From Oscillospiraceae bacterium (lineage in GTDB: Bacteria; Bacillota; Clostridia; Oscillospirales; Ruminococcaceae): a stretch of DNA of 61,946 nt. Shown piece after piece: positions 60,431 to 61,946 of the stretch. Numbering within the stretch: the first letter of the stretch is position 1; every line of letters starts with the position of its first letter. Location of the stretch: NCBI GenBank assembly GCA_009783205.1, contig WRHO01000009.1, positions 1-61,946 on the forward strand, written 5' to 3'. Below the pieces are notes generated by a model, which saw only the letters and a program-made list of their open reading frames with translations, was not told where the DNA came from and searched no databases. The translations under genes and the position numbers were made by a program.

Positions 60431-61946
60431 TCAGAAAATAATATCTGATAAAGTTAAAGATTCCGTTACAACATTCATTCTAATATTAGAGAATGTAAAG
60501 AAAGAAACTTGACTACACGAATGAGAAGTGTGACTTGTAATAGGACCAAAATCATGCAATCCTGTATTGTGAGGTAGTCTATAACTTTCAATTATCATGG
60601 CATCGCCATCCCACAATGTTATTTTTTGACCTATTATTCTAAGCGTAATTTCGTGATTATCAAGAACATTGCCTATATTGTATGTTCCTAATAATTGACC
60701 AAAACTTGAAATATTACCTGCTTTACCATCTCTAAATAAATCAACATCAACACCACTAATATAGTATAGTTTTAATCCTTGTTGGGTTACTAAAATACAA
60801 TACCCTTTAAGTTTGTTATCATCGGTAACAGATGAGTTAAACAAAAAACCTCCGCCTTCCATAGTATGCCAGTTATTGCTTTCATCACGCTTAATATTAA
60901 ACGATAATAGGACTTGCTTGTGTTCTGATATTGATGAAACTTCATCTGAAATCAACACAAAGTCTTTTAAAGCATCCTTTGTATAACCAAGCATCTTTAT
61001 GCTATTCCCATCAAATTCAATATGATTTGATAAAACAGTCCCATATGGTTCTGACCAATTATAATGGTCATATATCGTATAATCATCAAAATTATCAAAA
61101 CTCATTGAGGTAATAAATTTAATCGTCTTAGAAACTGTTTTATCTTTCAAAACGAGTACGTGTGCAAATATAGGAGTCTGACCCGGAATATTAACTTTTA
61201 TAGTATTTGTTCCAATTTCTACATCTGAGATAGTTACAGTACCATTATCTGAAGGACGAATTTTTGCAACTGTTTTTCTACCATAATTGATTAATGTTAT
61301 AGTAGCAGATGAAACACCTACATCACCATCTAAAACTCTTATTGTCACATTTCCTGTTGCTTCTAAAACCTCCACATCGTCAAATGCTTTTTTTATGATT
61401 GAAATTTCGTTATAACTGAAACCATTTTTACGAGCAGATTTAATTACATTTGTCCTGACAGTGTAGAAATCTGAATGTGCATCGTATCCTTCATCATAAG
61501 AAGCATACCATAGCTTACGTAATTTGGTAAAAGAGAGACCATCTTTAGGATTCCCATCAATGTCAACGGGACCCATTAAAAATGCAGCATGAGATATGAC
61601 AGTAGAATTATGATGTCCTGATATTGCAGCACTGTTAAAATTAACACTACTCATACTATCAGGAAGTGCAGTGGGTGTTGAATTGGCAGGGTCGGCTATA
61701 TATCGCGTACCATTTGTGTTATCACGCCAAGAGTTGTCATCAATAAAACTTCCGAAAATATCTGAATATGCTTCATTTATTGAAGGACGTACGAAATTAT
61801 CATCATTATTAAAGAAACTACTATCTACTTTATGATGTGTTACCGAATGCGTAAACTCATGTCCAGCCACAGCAAGAAATGAAGCTTTCGATGGCATAGC
61901 ACCATTGGTAGTGTACCCTATCGTTTCATTATTAGGATTATAAAAG
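60431..61946 (-). CDS. M4 (thermolysin-like) metalloprotease, 5' part outside the window
   Basis: The frame is open to the window edge (FYNPNNETIGYTTNGAMPSKAS before the first ATG), so the signal and propeptide are missing. Zinc site HEFTH (about 61847-61861) and third ligand in NEAYSDIFG; the later His in ISGHHNSTVISHAAF matches the M4 catalytic His. After about residue 170 come two non-catalytic domains: a small beta-sandwich (NVTIRVLDGDVGVSSATITLINYG) and a lectin/LamG-like one (FDNFDDYTIYDHYNW to the C-terminus). Secreted peptidase by family. AT-rich, unlike the rest of the window. Confidence 0.88.
   Translation of the reverse strand, partial: FYNPNNETIGYTTNGAMPSKASFLAVAGHEFTHSVTHHKVDSSFFNNDDNFVRPSINEAYSDIFGSFIDDNSWRDNTNGTRYIADPANSTPTALPDSMSSVNFNSAAISGHHNSTVISHAAFLMGPVDIDGNPKDGLSFTKLRKLWYASYDEGYDAHSDFYTVRTNVIKSARKNGFSYNEISIIKKAFDDVEVLEATGNVTIRVLDGDVGVSSATITLINYGRKTVAKIRPSDNGTVTISDVEIGTNTIKVNIPGQTPIFAHVLVLKDKTVSKTIKFITSMSFDNFDDYTIYDHYNWSEPYGTVLSNHIEFDGNSIKMLGYTKDALKDFVLISDEVSSISEHKQVLLSFNIKRDESNNWHTMEGGGFLFNSSVTDDNKLKGYCILVTQQGLKLYYISGVDVDLFRDGKAGNISSFGQLLGTYNIGNVLDNHEITLRIIGQKITLWDGDAMIIESYRLPHNTGLHDFGPITSHTSHSCSQVSFFTFSNIRMNVVTESLTLSDIIF

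Overview
The window looks like a chromosomal stretch from an anaerobic, probably spore-forming and motile member of the Clostridia (Oscillospiraceae-like). The grounds are a Spo0A-type regulator, a type III glutamine synthetase, a CheA-CheW-CheR-CheB operon beside FlhB/FliK-like genes, PadR/HAAS pairs, and a string of near-consensus sigma-A promoters (TTGACA-like, 17 nt, TATAAT-like) with strong Shine-Dalgarno sequences. Most of it is housekeeping DNA of even composition. The last about 2.5 kb (from about 59,480) is clearly more AT-rich and looks acquired.

Layout. 1-950: frameshifted end of a tyrosine recombinase, then tRNA-Arg(CCG) and a bidirectional terminator. 952-6553: purE-purK (minus), glnN/GSIII (plus), a Na/Pi symporter (minus). 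6877-12632 (minus): a saccharopine/carboxynorspermidine dehydrogenase-like gene, a small membrane protein, an EF-G-like GTPase, an SDR and an NAD-dependent epimerase. 12818-14478 (minus): HPr, trmD, rimM. 14604-16900 (plus): HTH-cupin regulator and medium-chain acyl-CoA synthetase. 17115-22758 (plus): VTC polyphosphate-polymerase-like protein, DUF4956 membrane protein with a zinc ribbon, Cthe_2159-type beta-helix protein, then a DUF4914 P-loop protein. 22928-24334: PadR plus HAAS membrane protein. 24339-28433 (minus): aminotransferase, membrane-anchored protein, FkbM methyltransferase, GH113-like hydrolase. 28656-29981: rpsF-ssb-rpsR. 30069-39525: type IIA topoisomerase A subunit, trmFO, plsX, rnc, radical SAM, smc. 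39595-40060: a possible structured RNA and a DUF1292 protein (minus). 40314-45984: a gene with a perfect sigma-D promoter, then pheS-pheT and an Asp-rich lipoprotein. 46069-50389 (minus): membrane protein, proA, proB, HI0933-type flavoprotein. 50508-54166 (minus): spo0A-like gene, FlhB C-terminal homologue, FliK-like protein. 54353-58929 (plus): cheA-cheW-cheR-cheB. 59051-59436: RelB-type antitoxin with a deleted Txe/YoeB toxin remnant. 59505-61946 (minus): PepSY-like protein and an M4 metalloprotease that runs off the window.

The most unusual content is non-coding or at single residues. A family of composite palindromic elements occurs in two outer shells, each present in a short form and in a roughly 160-bp long form carrying the same inner core; all lie in leaders or between co-oriented genes. 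The Spo0A-like receiver has Glu instead of the phosphoacceptor Asp and Ala instead of the conserved Thr. rimM has a perfect promoter that places +1 on the A of its ATG, inside a 21-bp inverted repeat shared with a divergent regulator. An unknown protein has a textbook sigma-D promoter. A toxin gene is reduced to its two ends beside an intact antitoxin.
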